Assembly: GCA_946886075.1 (NCBI GenBank)
Contig: CAMPHR010000041.1
Coordinates: forward strand, 1-23,345
DNA: 23,345 bases
Source: an uncultured Novosphingobium sp.
Lineage (GTDB): Bacteria; Pseudomonadota; Alphaproteobacteria; Sphingomonadales; Sphingomonadaceae
Direction of reading: 5' to 3'
The notes beneath the pieces were generated by a model, which did not search any database, was not told where the DNA came from, and saw nothing but the letters and a program-made list of their open reading frames with translations. This document shows positions 13,577 through 19,838 of this stretch, in pieces; the stretch's first letter is position 1; each line of letters starts with the position of its first letter. Position numbers and translations under genes: made by a program.

Positions 13577-13918
13577 ATGTTCAAGCCGACGATCACCGGC
13601 CCTTCACAGTCACAGTTCCGCGAGCTTGAGCGGCAGATCCGCGCCAAGGCGGAAGCGGCGCTCTTGGAAGCCAGTCATCGCGCCGGGCGCATAGCGACGT
13701 CCCGGATCAGACAGGCGATGTCAGGCGCGGGGCTCGGGCGGCTCGGCAATGCCGTCGATGCTACCTCTGACCTCGAGAAGGGCGGCAGGCTCCACCGATC
13801 GCCCGGAAGCGTGTCAGCGTCGAGCTCCATCCACCTCAAGAGCCGCAGCCCTCGCACCGTAGGCGCAATCGAAGCTTACACAGAAGGGGCAACCATCGGT
13901 ACCAGACGTTCCGGCTGA
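13577..13918 (+). pseudogene. Truncated DUF6441-type phage structural gene
   Basis: The ATG at 13577 has GGAG about 9 bases upstream and opens a 113-residue frame. Its sequence AGRIATSRIRQAMSGAGLGRLGNAV, then SVSASSSIHLKSRSPRTVGAIEAYTEGATI, resembles the N-terminal two thirds of DUF6441 proteins, which occur in phage structural gene clusters. After EGATI the expected continuation is lost and the frame ends in GTRRSG. The last 105 bases overlap the opposite-strand gene ending at 13814. It is most likely a leftover from a deletion or recombination that joined phage material to the replication operon. No other virion gene survives. Identification is by eye. Confidence 0.5.
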
Positions 13919-14527
13919 GCCGTGGCGCAGCGGCGGTTTCGGTGCTTCAATGCCATAAGCCTTCGACCAGGCTGCGTCCGCCGCCGCCCTCGATCGGTGC
14001 TGCTGGTCAGTCAGCTCACCCGGAAGCCCGGCGATGATCGCCTCATCGTCCAGCCCCTGAGTGACAAGAGCCACCACCGCCAATTGCCGGTCACGCGCAG
14101 CCGGATGAGCCAGGAGGCGAAGCGCCCGGTTGTTGGCCGCCCGAAAGCTCAAGCGGTATGCTTCGGTCGCAACACTGCCGAGTGCGGATATCTCAGCCGG
14201 GACTGGCATTGGCTTTGGCATCGGTGCCGGGCTGGCTGCTGTTGGCGATGCATGTGCTCTGGCCGGTTGATCCTTGGCGACGCGATCGGGCACTGCTGCT
14301 GCAAGCTGTTTCGTCGCTGCCAGAGGCGCAGCCGCCGCCCGCGCCGGGGCTGGGGCAACTCCGCCATGCAGAGCAAGCCAGGCCTCCTCAAAACGTGCCC
14401 CATGGCGCTTGGCCTCTGCAGCGTCACCGCAAACTGACAACCGGTGGGCCATCAACCGGGATGATCCCCCCGTTCCCGCAACACCTCTAGCTGCGACGGC
14501 GGCCAGCGTATCCTGACCGCTCATCAT
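13814..14527 (-). CDS. Hypothetical protein, last gene of the replication operon
   Basis: 237 residues, family not recognised. It has a helical N-terminal domain (about 25-55), a long Ala/Pro-rich linker (about 58-108, with SPAPMPKPMPVPAEI) and a helical C-terminal domain (ATEAYRLSFRAANNRALRLL and AVVALVTQGLDDEAIIAGL). It starts ATGATGA across the DUF1376 stop, with AGGAG just upstream, so translation is coupled. The last 35 or so residues (from GTDGCPFC on) are read antisense through the DUF6441 remnant, so the original C-terminus has probably been replaced. Its position after DnaB and DUF1376 suggests an accessory replication role, but nothing in the sequence proves it. Confidence 0.65.
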   Translation of the reverse strand: MMSGQDTLAAVAARGVAGTGGSSRLMAHRLSVCGDAAEAKRHGARFEEAWLALHGGVAPAPARAAAAPLAATKQLAAAVPDRVAKDQPARAHASPTAASPAPMPKPMPVPAEISALGSVATEAYRLSFRAANNRALRLLAHPAARDRQLAVVALVTQGLDDEAIIAGLPGELTDQQHRSRAAADAAWSKAYGIEAPKPPLRHGSAGTSGTDGCPFCVSFDCAYGARAAALEVDGARR

Positions 14528-15162
14528 CCTGCTCCTCTCTCCGACAGTGCGCGATCGGCATCGACCTTAGCCCACGCCCTGCCAGCCTTATCTGCGGCAC
14601 TCTCCCGCTCCCTGCCCTGGTTGGCAGCGCGGGCCTTCGCCCACACCTGAGCAGTGGACGGCTTTGAGGCAGAACGGTCAGCATCGACACTACCCCATAC
14701 CCGGTCGAGACGATCGACTGCAGCCTGATGACGATGACGGGGTGAAAGTCCTTCGTTTGAGGGTCTGCCGTTTCGTTGAGCTTTCGTTGCAACGGGTGTT
14801 GAACGGTCGTTGCCATCTCGTTGCGCTTTTCGTGCCGCTGCCGATGCCCGTCCCGCTGATCTGCGCTGCTCAACTACCGCCTCAGCTTTTTCTATCTCGC
14901 GATCGATCCTGGCATGGCGGATGCCGCCTTCGTGCACCTCGAAAAACTCAAGGATGACCTCGCGAGAAGCCTTCCATTCTTTCGGCGTCATTCCCGCGAT
15001 GCGCGCTAACCGAACTTCATTTGCCGGAAGCGCACCGTCGTGGGTCCACGCATGCATGATGAGCAGGAGATAGGCCCCATGCTCCATGGTGGAGAGGTGC
15101 ATGGTTCCCTTCAGATAGTCGGACACATACAAAGGCATCCATGCGGAGGTTTCCTTGCTCAT
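14524..15162 (-). CDS. DUF1376 (YdaU-type) phage replication protein
   Basis: 212 residues. The N-terminal 100 residues are a clear DUF1376 domain: W8 MPLYVSDYL, STMEHGAYLLLIMHAW, then RLARIAGMTPKEW and the segment FFEVHEGGIRHARIDREIEKA. A charged, basic linker and a tail with repeated DRVWGSVDADR / RAWAKVDADR units follow; this duplicated motif is visible by eye. DUF1376 proteins sit in phage replication modules next to helicases or helicase loaders and are thought to help start replication. The start overlaps the DnaB stop (ATGA, 15159-15162) and its own stop overlaps the next start in the same way. Confidence 0.85.
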   Translation of the reverse strand: MSKETSAWMPLYVSDYLKGTMHLSTMEHGAYLLLIMHAWTHDGALPANEVRLARIAGMTPKEWKASREVILEFFEVHEGGIRHARIDREIEKAEAVVEQRRSAGRASAAARKAQRDGNDRSTPVATKAQRNGRPSNEGLSPRHRHQAAVDRLDRVWGSVDADRSASKPSTAQVWAKARAANQGRERESAADKAGRAWAKVDADRALSERGAG

Positions 15163-16553
15163 GCGGCCAGATCCCTCACTGCCTGGAAGCGGCCTGCAAA
15201 GCGCGCCTTTGCCACTCCCTCGACACCGTTGCGTCGCTTGGCGACGATCAGATCCAACAGGCCCTCCACGCGCTCAAGTGCTGCTTGCACCCCTGCGTAT
15301 GCAGTGCTGGACGGATCTGGCATTCCCTTTCGGAGGTAATATTCTTCGCGAAAGAGGAAGATGACCGCATCCGCGTCCTGCTCAATCTGGCCGCTATCGC
15401 GCAGGTCTGAAAGCTGGGGCCGCTTATCCTCTCGCTTTTCAACTTCACGCGACAGCTGGGCCAATGCCAGCACACCTACATCATAGGTCTTTGCCAAGGC
15501 CTTTAGACCTCGGGAGACCTCAGAAACGGCCTCATATGGGCTGCAGCGATGATCGGGCCGAAGGAGTTGGAGATAGTCGACGACGACAAGCTCCAGCGCC
15601 TGCCCGGCGGCATTCATGCGACGCTTGTGTCGCCGCACGATCATATTGAGGCGCCCGATTGTAAGTGCGCCCGCATCCACGATGTTGAGCGGCAGATCCC
15701 TGAATTCGCGCGCTGCCCGATAGACGCGACGGCGATCTTCGTCATTTCGGAAGACCCCATCACGAATGGCCGCGTAAGGTACCCCGGCTGCGCCATCGTA
15801 CAGCACGTCAGCTGTTGCCCGCTGCATCAGCTCGGTTCGCGACATTTCGAGGCTGACGAATAAGACGCCATGCCCCTTAGCGGCTGCCCCCAATGAGTAA
15901 GAGATCGCGAACGTGGTCTTGCCCATCCCAGGCCGCCCTCCAGCGATCACAAGGTGATGACGCCGGATTGGCCCGAGCTTTTCGTCTATGATGGAAATTC
16001 GACCGCAGGTTACGCCTGGGGCTGATCCATCATAGGCGGTGAGCATTTCGTCGAACGCTTTGGAGGCGCTGAGTTGTACCACGCCATCATCGTTATCGCC
16101 CATTGAAGCGAGAGCCGCATCGGCTGCAGCAATGACCTCTTCATTGGCCACCTCCAATCCCCCCGCAAGCGCGGCTGCATGGTTGAGGCCTTCGATCAAC
16201 CTACGGCGCTTCGCCATCTCCATCACCTGCTGGACGCAAGTTTCGAGCATCAGCACAGCGCCGGAGCTTCCCGTTAACTGCGCCAAGTAGCCGACGCCGC
16301 CCATTTCCTGCAGGGCCGGATCATCGGCAAGGTAGGGTTTCAGAGTGACCGGATTCGCCGTGCGACCTAGCGCAGCCTCTCGGACAATTGCCGCGTAGAT
16401 GCGGCCGAAAAGAGGTTCCGAAAAGTCATCGGCCTGCAATTTGTCTGCGACGCGGTCGATCAGCTTATTCTCGATCATCAAAGCGCCAAGGATGGCAGCC
16501 TCGCTTTCGACATTCGCGACCGGCTGCGGCGCTGAGCCTTGGGCCTCCATCAT
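15159..16553 (-). CDS. dnaB: Replicative DNA helicase, DnaB type
   Basis: 464 residues, the usual DnaB length. The N-terminal helical domain (about 12-110, NVESEAAILGALMIENKLI) is followed by the RecA-like ATPase domain. That domain has Walker A GGRPGMGKT (205-213), the motif LFVSLEMSRTELMQR, Walker B VVVDYLQL (about 323-330), ALAQLSREVEKR, and LSDLRDSGQIEQDADAVIFLFRE. AKRRNG (438-443) is near the C-terminus. It should unwind DNA as a hexameric ring at the element's replication fork. The reading frame is open far upstream, but ATG 16553 overlaps the preceding gene's stop (ATGATGG) and has AGGGG upstream, so it is the real start. This is presumably the element's own replication helicase, distinct from the host copy. 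Confidence 0.92.
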   Translation of the reverse strand: MMEAQGSAPQPVANVESEAAILGALMIENKLIDRVADKLQADDFSEPLFGRIYAAIVREAALGRTANPVTLKPYLADDPALQEMGGVGYLAQLTGSSGAVLMLETCVQQVMEMAKRRRLIEGLNHAAALAGGLEVANEEVIAAADAALASMGDNDDGVVQLSASKAFDEMLTAYDGSAPGVTCGRISIIDEKLGPIRRHHLVIAGGRPGMGKTTFAISYSLGAAAKGHGVLFVSLEMSRTELMQRATADVLYDGAAGVPYAAIRDGVFRNDEDRRRVYRAAREFRDLPLNIVDAGALTIGRLNMIVRRHKRRMNAAGQALELVVVDYLQLLRPDHRCSPYEAVSEVSRGLKALAKTYDVGVLALAQLSREVEKREDKRPQLSDLRDSGQIEQDADAVIFLFREEYYLRKGMPDPSSTAYAGVQAALERVEGLLDLIVAKRRNGVEGVAKARFAGRFQAVRDLAA

Positions 16554-16792
16554 ACCGTCGCCCCTACAAAGAGCTGGCGCCAGGCCGAATGCGCCCGAGC
16601 CATGGATCGGCGGTGCCATGCGTCTTTCAAAAGGCAGGGATTTTGAGCGGCCTGCAGCACCAAGCGGCGGTAGCGATGCCAAGCGACTTCGACCGAGCAG
16701 GGTTGCGAGTGGGAATCGACTACAGTAAGAAAGGCTCCGTTGAGCATGGGCCGGGGCGTTGGCGCGCCTCGGCTTTTTTCGTTGTTGAGCAT
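16550..16792 (-). CDS. Small hypothetical protein upstream of dnaB
   Basis: 80 residues, family not recognised. The second half looks structured and helical: VEVAWHRYRRLVLQAAQNP, then KDAWHRRSMARAHSAW. Such Arg/Ala/Trp helices are common in small phage replication-region proteins. ATG 16792 lies 8 bases after the previous stop, with GAGG 7 bases upstream. Its TGA overlaps the dnaB start (16550-16553). This two-sided packing is the main evidence that it is a gene and that dnaB does not begin further upstream. A later in-frame ATG (MLNGAF) lacks a ribosome site. Confidence 0.65.
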   Translation of the reverse strand: MLNNEKSRGAPTPRPMLNGAFLTVVDSHSQPCSVEVAWHRYRRLVLQAAQNPCLLKDAWHRRSMARAHSAWRQLFVGATV

Positions 16793-16800
16793 GTCCAGCC

Positions 16801-17031
16801 TCACAAAGTTGCGGTGGATTTCGACCGGGGAAGATCGGCCAGCCCTGTTCGATCGATGATCCTCCAGCCGCGCGACCGGCGAAGGCCATCTGCCCACCGA
16901 CTTGCGCGGCGGTGATCCGGGAAGGTGGCGTTGAGATCTTCGTCGGCCAGCGGGGGCGCCACTTCGACAGCAAAGGCTGCATCGAAGGGCGCGTGAATGA
17001 TGCGGATTGTCCGCTCAGCTGCGACTGACAT
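16801..17031 (-). CDS. Small hypothetical protein of the phage-like operon
   Basis: 76 residues, function unknown. It has a compact composition: TIRIIHAPFDAAFAVEVAPPLADEDLNATFPDHRRASRWADGL, given in part, then GWRIIDRTGL. The pattern of ADEDL, FPD, RASRWAD and GW.I.D looks like a conserved small phage protein. AGGAAGG lies 5 bases before ATG 17031, which is preferred over ATG 17034. It overlaps the end of the HTH gene by 17 bases and is followed after 8 bases by the next small gene. Confidence 0.68.
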   Translation of the reverse strand: MSVAAERTIRIIHAPFDAAFAVEVAPPLADEDLNATFPDHRRASRWADGLRRSRGWRIIDRTGLADLPRSKSTATL

Positions 17032-17221
17032 CATCGCCTTCCTGTGTGTCGCCGATCAACTCGCGAAGGCTGCTGACCAGCACCACGCGGCGGCTACCGA
17101 GCTTCGAGGATTTAACGGAGCCGTTGGCGATGAGTCCGAACATGTTCGTCCGGCCGATTCCGATCATTCTGGCCGCCTCTACGGGAGACACCGACAACCT
17201 TGAATTGAGAGGATCCTGCAT
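17015..17221 (-). CDS. Small HTH (excisionase-like) DNA-binding protein
   Basis: 68 residues. LSVSPVEAARMIGIGRTNMFGLIANGSV followed by KLGSRRVVLVSSLRELI is the excisionase/MerR-like helix-turn-helix and wing seen in Xis and related regulators. ATG 17221 has GGAG 6 bases upstream; an in-frame ATG at 17260 has none. It lies inside the leftward operon, 77 bases after the preceding gene. It could be the excisionase for the integrase encoded at 19835, but two other HTH proteins are candidates and the sequence does not decide. Confidence 0.78.
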   Translation of the reverse strand: MQDPLNSRLSVSPVEAARMIGIGRTNMFGLIANGSVKSSKLGSRRVVLVSSLRELIGDTQEGDDVSRS

Positions 17222-17270
17222 GAGGTTCTCCACTGAACGTTTGTGAATTTCGTCGAACATCGCCGACGGA

Positions 17271-17394
17271 AAAATCCACGCAAAAATGTTTCTCTGGATT
17301 ATTCCGCTTTTCGCGGACGACCTTGTTTTCGCGGGAAAATTTCTCTGTAGTCCGAGAAGAAATCAGCAGAAAATCCACGGCGCTCTGGATTATT
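17271..17394. repeat. Imperfect direct repeat at the 3' end of a gene
   Basis: AAAATCCACG occurs at 17271-17280 and 17370-17379, and CTCTGGATTATT at 17292-17303 and 17383-17394, in the same order. On the minus strand the copies translate as RENNPERRGFSADF within the gene and KRNNPEKHFCVDF in the same orientation past its end. This looks like an old tandem duplication of about 95 bp. Confidence 0.6.
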
Positions 17395-17946
17395 TTCCCG
17401 AGAGAAGCGGGCCCAAGCTTGCTTACTGTTCAGCTTAAGACCGTGCTGCCGGATCCACGCGCGGCGCTCTTCTCGGCTGATCGGCCCCCTCCCCGCTTCG
17501 GACGCGAGTTCATTGACGAGGGCCTGCAGTCCAGGAACGTCCACAACAATGCTTTCCCACACGCCAAGACTGAATGGCCATTCCTCATCATCCGACACGA
17601 CCTGCAGCGAAGCATAACCTCGCTCCCAATCGAGCCGGACCTCAACTTGGTCGCTGCGATCAGCCCTATCGATGCTCCGCCAGAGATTGGACGGCACCGG
17701 AACGCGCCTTATGTCGTCTGAGTCTAAGCGCCTTCTATCGTTGCCCTCTGATGACTGGCTGATCCACATGTGGTGAAATGCCGTGCAGCGGAGAGAACGA
17801 AACAGTGTTGCCCAGCCGATCAAGTGCACCAAATCACTCGACGCAGCGCCAGCCGCCAACAACGCTGACCGACACTCATTAAGTGCCACCCATGATCGAC
17901 CGCGACTGCGGATCACATCGGAAATAAGCGTGTCGCCTTGCGTCAC
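17299..17946 (-). CDS. Hypothetical protein of the phage-like operon
   Basis: 215 residues from a GTG start. GTG 17946 overlaps the upstream stop (GTGA, 17943-17946), which decides the start over a longer reading frame from 18039. It is a soluble, mixed alpha/beta protein with no family that I recognise. Segments include LISDVIRSRGRSWVALNEC, VEVRLDWERGYASLQVVSDDEEWPF (in part) and a basic tail ending GRPRKAE, which may contact nucleic acid. The C-terminal ENNPERRGFSADF is partly duplicated downstream of the stop. It is co-transcribed with the genes on both sides. Confidence 0.65.
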   Translation of the reverse strand: MTQGDTLISDVIRSRGRSWVALNECRSALLAAGAASSDLVHLIGWATLFRSLRCTAFHHMWISQSSEGNDRRRLDSDDIRRVPVPSNLWRSIDRADRSDQVEVRLDWERGYASLQVVSDDEEWPFSLGVWESIVVDVPGLQALVNELASEAGRGPISREERRAWIRQHGLKLNSKQAWARFSRENNPERRGFSADFFSDYREIFPRKQGRPRKAE

Positions 17947-18359
17947 GAGACCGCAACCTCTGGCGATGGATTTGAATCTGGAAGAGCCGCCAGCCTCGAG
18001 AGGTCCACCATGATTTTGGACCACCAGTCTGATGGCCATTCCTCAAAGGCATCCCACCTCCTGCGCGCATACTTGAGCTTCCAAATTGCGCCCCTTAGAT
18101 CAGCGGCCGGTGTTGAAATGACCTCCTCTTCCGCCTCACACCTGGCTTCTGTAAGCCGCTCCATTTCAGCGTCGACGGCGGCAGGGATATTGGGTCCGCC
18201 GCTCCTCTCCGCCCGGTACGCTGGCCGCCAGGTAGCATGGTCGTAAGAGACTTCGGCCGCGCGGGCTGCCTGAAATCGGCACATCACCGCCACCCAGGGT
18301 TCGCTGACGGGTGGAGCGGGAGCAGGCTGTCCGCAGCTGGAGGGATATCGCTCCATCAT
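17943..18359 (-). CDS. Hypothetical protein of the phage-like operon
   Basis: 138 residues. The start ATG 18359 overlaps the upstream stop (ATGA), and its own stop overlaps the next start (GTGA). A long helical region runs through VDAEMERLTEARCEAEEEV and ADLRGAIWKLKYARRRW, then FEEWPSDWWSKIMVDLSRL. The Trp-rich helix resembles small proteins in sphingomonad phage replication regions, though I can name no family. No catalytic motif is visible. Confidence 0.65.
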   Translation of the reverse strand: MMERYPSSCGQPAPAPPVSEPWVAVMCRFQAARAAEVSYDHATWRPAYRAERSGGPNIPAAVDAEMERLTEARCEAEEEVISTPAADLRGAIWKLKYARRRWDAFEEWPSDWWSKIMVDLSRLAALPDSNPSPEVAVS

Positions 18360-18637
18360 GCCCACTCCTGCTCTCCCACATCTGAGATCGGGCAACCGGG
18401 CCCCTCGTAACTCCTACCGTGCAGCCAAAGGCGACCGAGTCCGGTGTTGACCCCGTCCTCATCGGATTGGCCGGAAGGATCGTCGTCTTCCAGATCTGCA
18501 TCACCATCGATATCGTCGAGACGATCAATCGCCGCTTGGGCGACAGCTTCCAGTGCTGGCCGATCAAGGCGAGCGAGGAAGCGGGCAAGATTTGGCGTGA
18601 CGCAGGGCGTCGCACCCGGTAATAGGGCGTTGTTCAT
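18356..18637 (-). CDS. Small acidic hypothetical protein
   Basis: 93 residues. The first half is LARFLARLDRPALEAVAQAAIDRLD, then DIDGDADLEDDD, and the rest is acidic and Gly-rich. The 'IDRLD.IDGD.DLE' pattern is familiar from small proteins of sphingomonad prophages, but no function is known to me. The ATG has AAGGAA about 9 bases upstream, and the stop overlaps the next start. The acidity could suit a protein that mimics DNA or binds a basic partner; that is speculation. Confidence 0.65.
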   Translation of the reverse strand: MNNALLPGATPCVTPNLARFLARLDRPALEAVAQAAIDRLDDIDGDADLEDDDPSGQSDEDGVNTGLGRLWLHGRSYEGPGCPISDVGEQEWA

Positions 18638-18704
18638 TTGGTTGGTTCCTTATGAAACAGCTGGCGAGGTCGGTTGCCGCCGCCTCGTCGGCACTCTTCT
18701 CAAA

Positions 18705-18887
18705 TCAATGCGCTATTGGCGCCTTAAAGCATTCATCGAGTTGCGACTTCCGGGCGTGGATCTTCGCGCCTATTTTGAAACACGGCATCTGGCCGTTATA
18801 GATTAGGTGGTAGACGGCGCGCTCCGTCTTCCCGACATAGCGGGATATCGCCGTCACACCGATCAGGATATCGTCTGCAAGTTCCAT
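18705..18887 (-). CDS. Short HTH DNA-binding protein, second gene of the operon
   Basis: 60 residues. ILIGVTAISRYVGKTERAVYHLI, then NGQMPCFKIGAKIHARKSQLDE, is a complete helix-turn-helix plus wing of the excisionase/MerR-like type ('...IGRS...V..L...G.LP..KIG..w......L'). ATG 18887 has AAGGA 8 bases upstream; a longer frame from 18944 would overlap the preceding gene and lacks a site. It follows the first HTH gene by 22 bases. It is probably a transcriptional regulator or excisionase of the element. Confidence 0.8.
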   Translation of the reverse strand: MELADDILIGVTAISRYVGKTERAVYHLIYNGQMPCFKIGAKIHARKSQLDECFKAPIAH

Positions 18888-18909
18888 TTCGTCATCCTTC
18901 TGAGCTTTG

Positions 18910-19089
18910 TCAGCTCCGTGCAGACTGTGATTGGAAGGCGGCATCGAGCTCTGATTTCCGGAAATACATTCTGTTGTTTTTGCGGATTACCGGGAGCTGT
19001 CCGCCTTTCACCATATTGTAAATCGTGCTTTTCGGCAGACCGAGAAAATCGGCCGCTCTCTTCGCGCCCTTGAGCAAATCATCCTGCAC
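18910..19089 (-). CDS. Very short HTH protein (GTG start), first gene of the operon
   Basis: 59 residues, starting at GTG 19089 with GGAG about 9 bases upstream. The protein is a single excisionase-type helix-turn-helix: AKRAADFLGLPKSTIYNMV, then GGQLPVIRKNNRMYFRKSELD. It resembles its downstream neighbour (18705-18887) in layout, so the two may be an old duplication that diverged. As the first leftward gene facing the divergent integrase pair, it is well placed to be the Cro- or Xis-like switch protein. Its short length and GTG start make it easy to miss. Confidence 0.78.
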   Translation of the reverse strand: MQDDLLKGAKRAADFLGLPKSTIYNMVKGGQLPVIRKNNRMYFRKSELDAAFQSQSARS

Positions 19090-19100
19090 GTCATTTACTC

Positions 19101-19197
19101 CATTAGAGTTTGAGTAGCGTTAGTCTCTTATTGTTAACGCTGATCCTTAAGGGTGCAGATTCGACAACGCAAGCCTAAAAGAGTATCGGCACTCTTA
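19101..19197. promoter_or_regulatory. Divergent control region with inverted repeats
   Basis: The 107-bp gap between divergent starts at 19089 and 19197 is AT-richer than its surroundings. AGCGTTA (19116-19122) and TAACGCT (19135-19141) form a 7-bp dyad. AAGAGT (19179-19184) and ACTCTT (19191-19196) form another one touching the start codon. Related half-sites (TTAGAGT 19103-19109, TCTCTTA 19124-19130) suggest a repeated operator. Promoter boxes could not be fixed with confidence. Confidence 0.55.
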
Positions 19198-19838
19198 TGA
19201 CTATGCCGGAACGTTCAATCGGATACACCTACGCCCAGATAGAAGCGGTCCTCAGAGAACTGCATTTTATCAGGGATGATCGGAAGCCTGCTTTTGCCAG
19301 CCGGCTTAAGCACCTGAAGAAGCTTGGCTTCCCTAAAGGCGTAAACGTCGGAAAGGGCCAGCGTTTCTCGTACTCACCGGCGCAGTTGTGGATCCTCGCC
19401 TTAGCTTTTGAATTTGTGCAGCTAGGGATTCTTCCTGAGCGGATGGTGGCTGGGTTCAATCAGCATGCACGCGTATTAATCCAAGCCACCGCACACGCAG
19501 TTGTTCCGATGTTTCACCCGTCTGCGAACGAAACTGACGTCGTCCCAACTGTTCTAATTTTTGATCCGAGCAGCTTAAGCGAGCTAATGGATAGTCGATA
19601 TTTCGACGCGCAAGATTTCTCAGTCGGAAATTTCACCTTTGGCGGTCCGGATATGGCGACGTGGGCCTTGGAGGGGCATTTCCCATCAAGGCGTATTTCC
19701 GCAGTTTCGCTCGATGGGCTCCTAGGCGACATGGGGCGCGCTCTTGATCGGATCCGCACAGGTGGCAAAGTCGAATTTTTGAAGGATCTGGCGATTTGGT
19801 CAGATTCCTACAACGCGGAATCAGCGATCGTGATATGA
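19197..19838 (+). CDS. Putative DNA-binding protein coupled to the integrase
   Basis: 213 residues. The N-terminal part reads YTYAQIEAVLRELHFI, then FASRLKHLKKLGFPKGVNVGKG and RFSYSPAQLWILALAFEFVQLG, which resembles a winged-helix/MerR-like DNA-binding domain. The rest is mixed alpha/beta with no recognised motif. It ends ATATGA, so its stop overlaps the integrase start (ATGA, 19835-19838). Such coupling is usual for a regulator of recombination or a recombination directionality partner. ATG 19197 has no clear ribosome site; ATG 19203 is an alternative. The family is not recognised with certainty. Confidence 0.68.
   Translation: MTMPERSIGYTYAQIEAVLRELHFIRDDRKPAFASRLKHLKKLGFPKGVNVGKGQRFSYSPAQLWILALAFEFVQLGILPERMVAGFNQHARVLIQATAHAVVPMFHPSANETDVVPTVLIFDPSSLSELMDSRYFDAQDFSVGNFTFGGPDMATWALEGHFPSRRISAVSLDGLLGDMGRALDRIRTGGKVEFLKDLAIWSDSYNAESAIVI

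Noticed and set aside
13922..14437. A 171-codon plus-strand frame opposite the last replication-operon gene
   Set aside because: Arg/Cys-rich translation, no ribosome site, and the minus-strand gene has coupled translation with DUF1376.
16554..16982. An N-terminal extension of the DnaB helicase of 143 residues
   Set aside because: It overlaps two better small genes, has no DnaB similarity, and ATG 16553 is fixed by overlap with the preceding stop and by family length.
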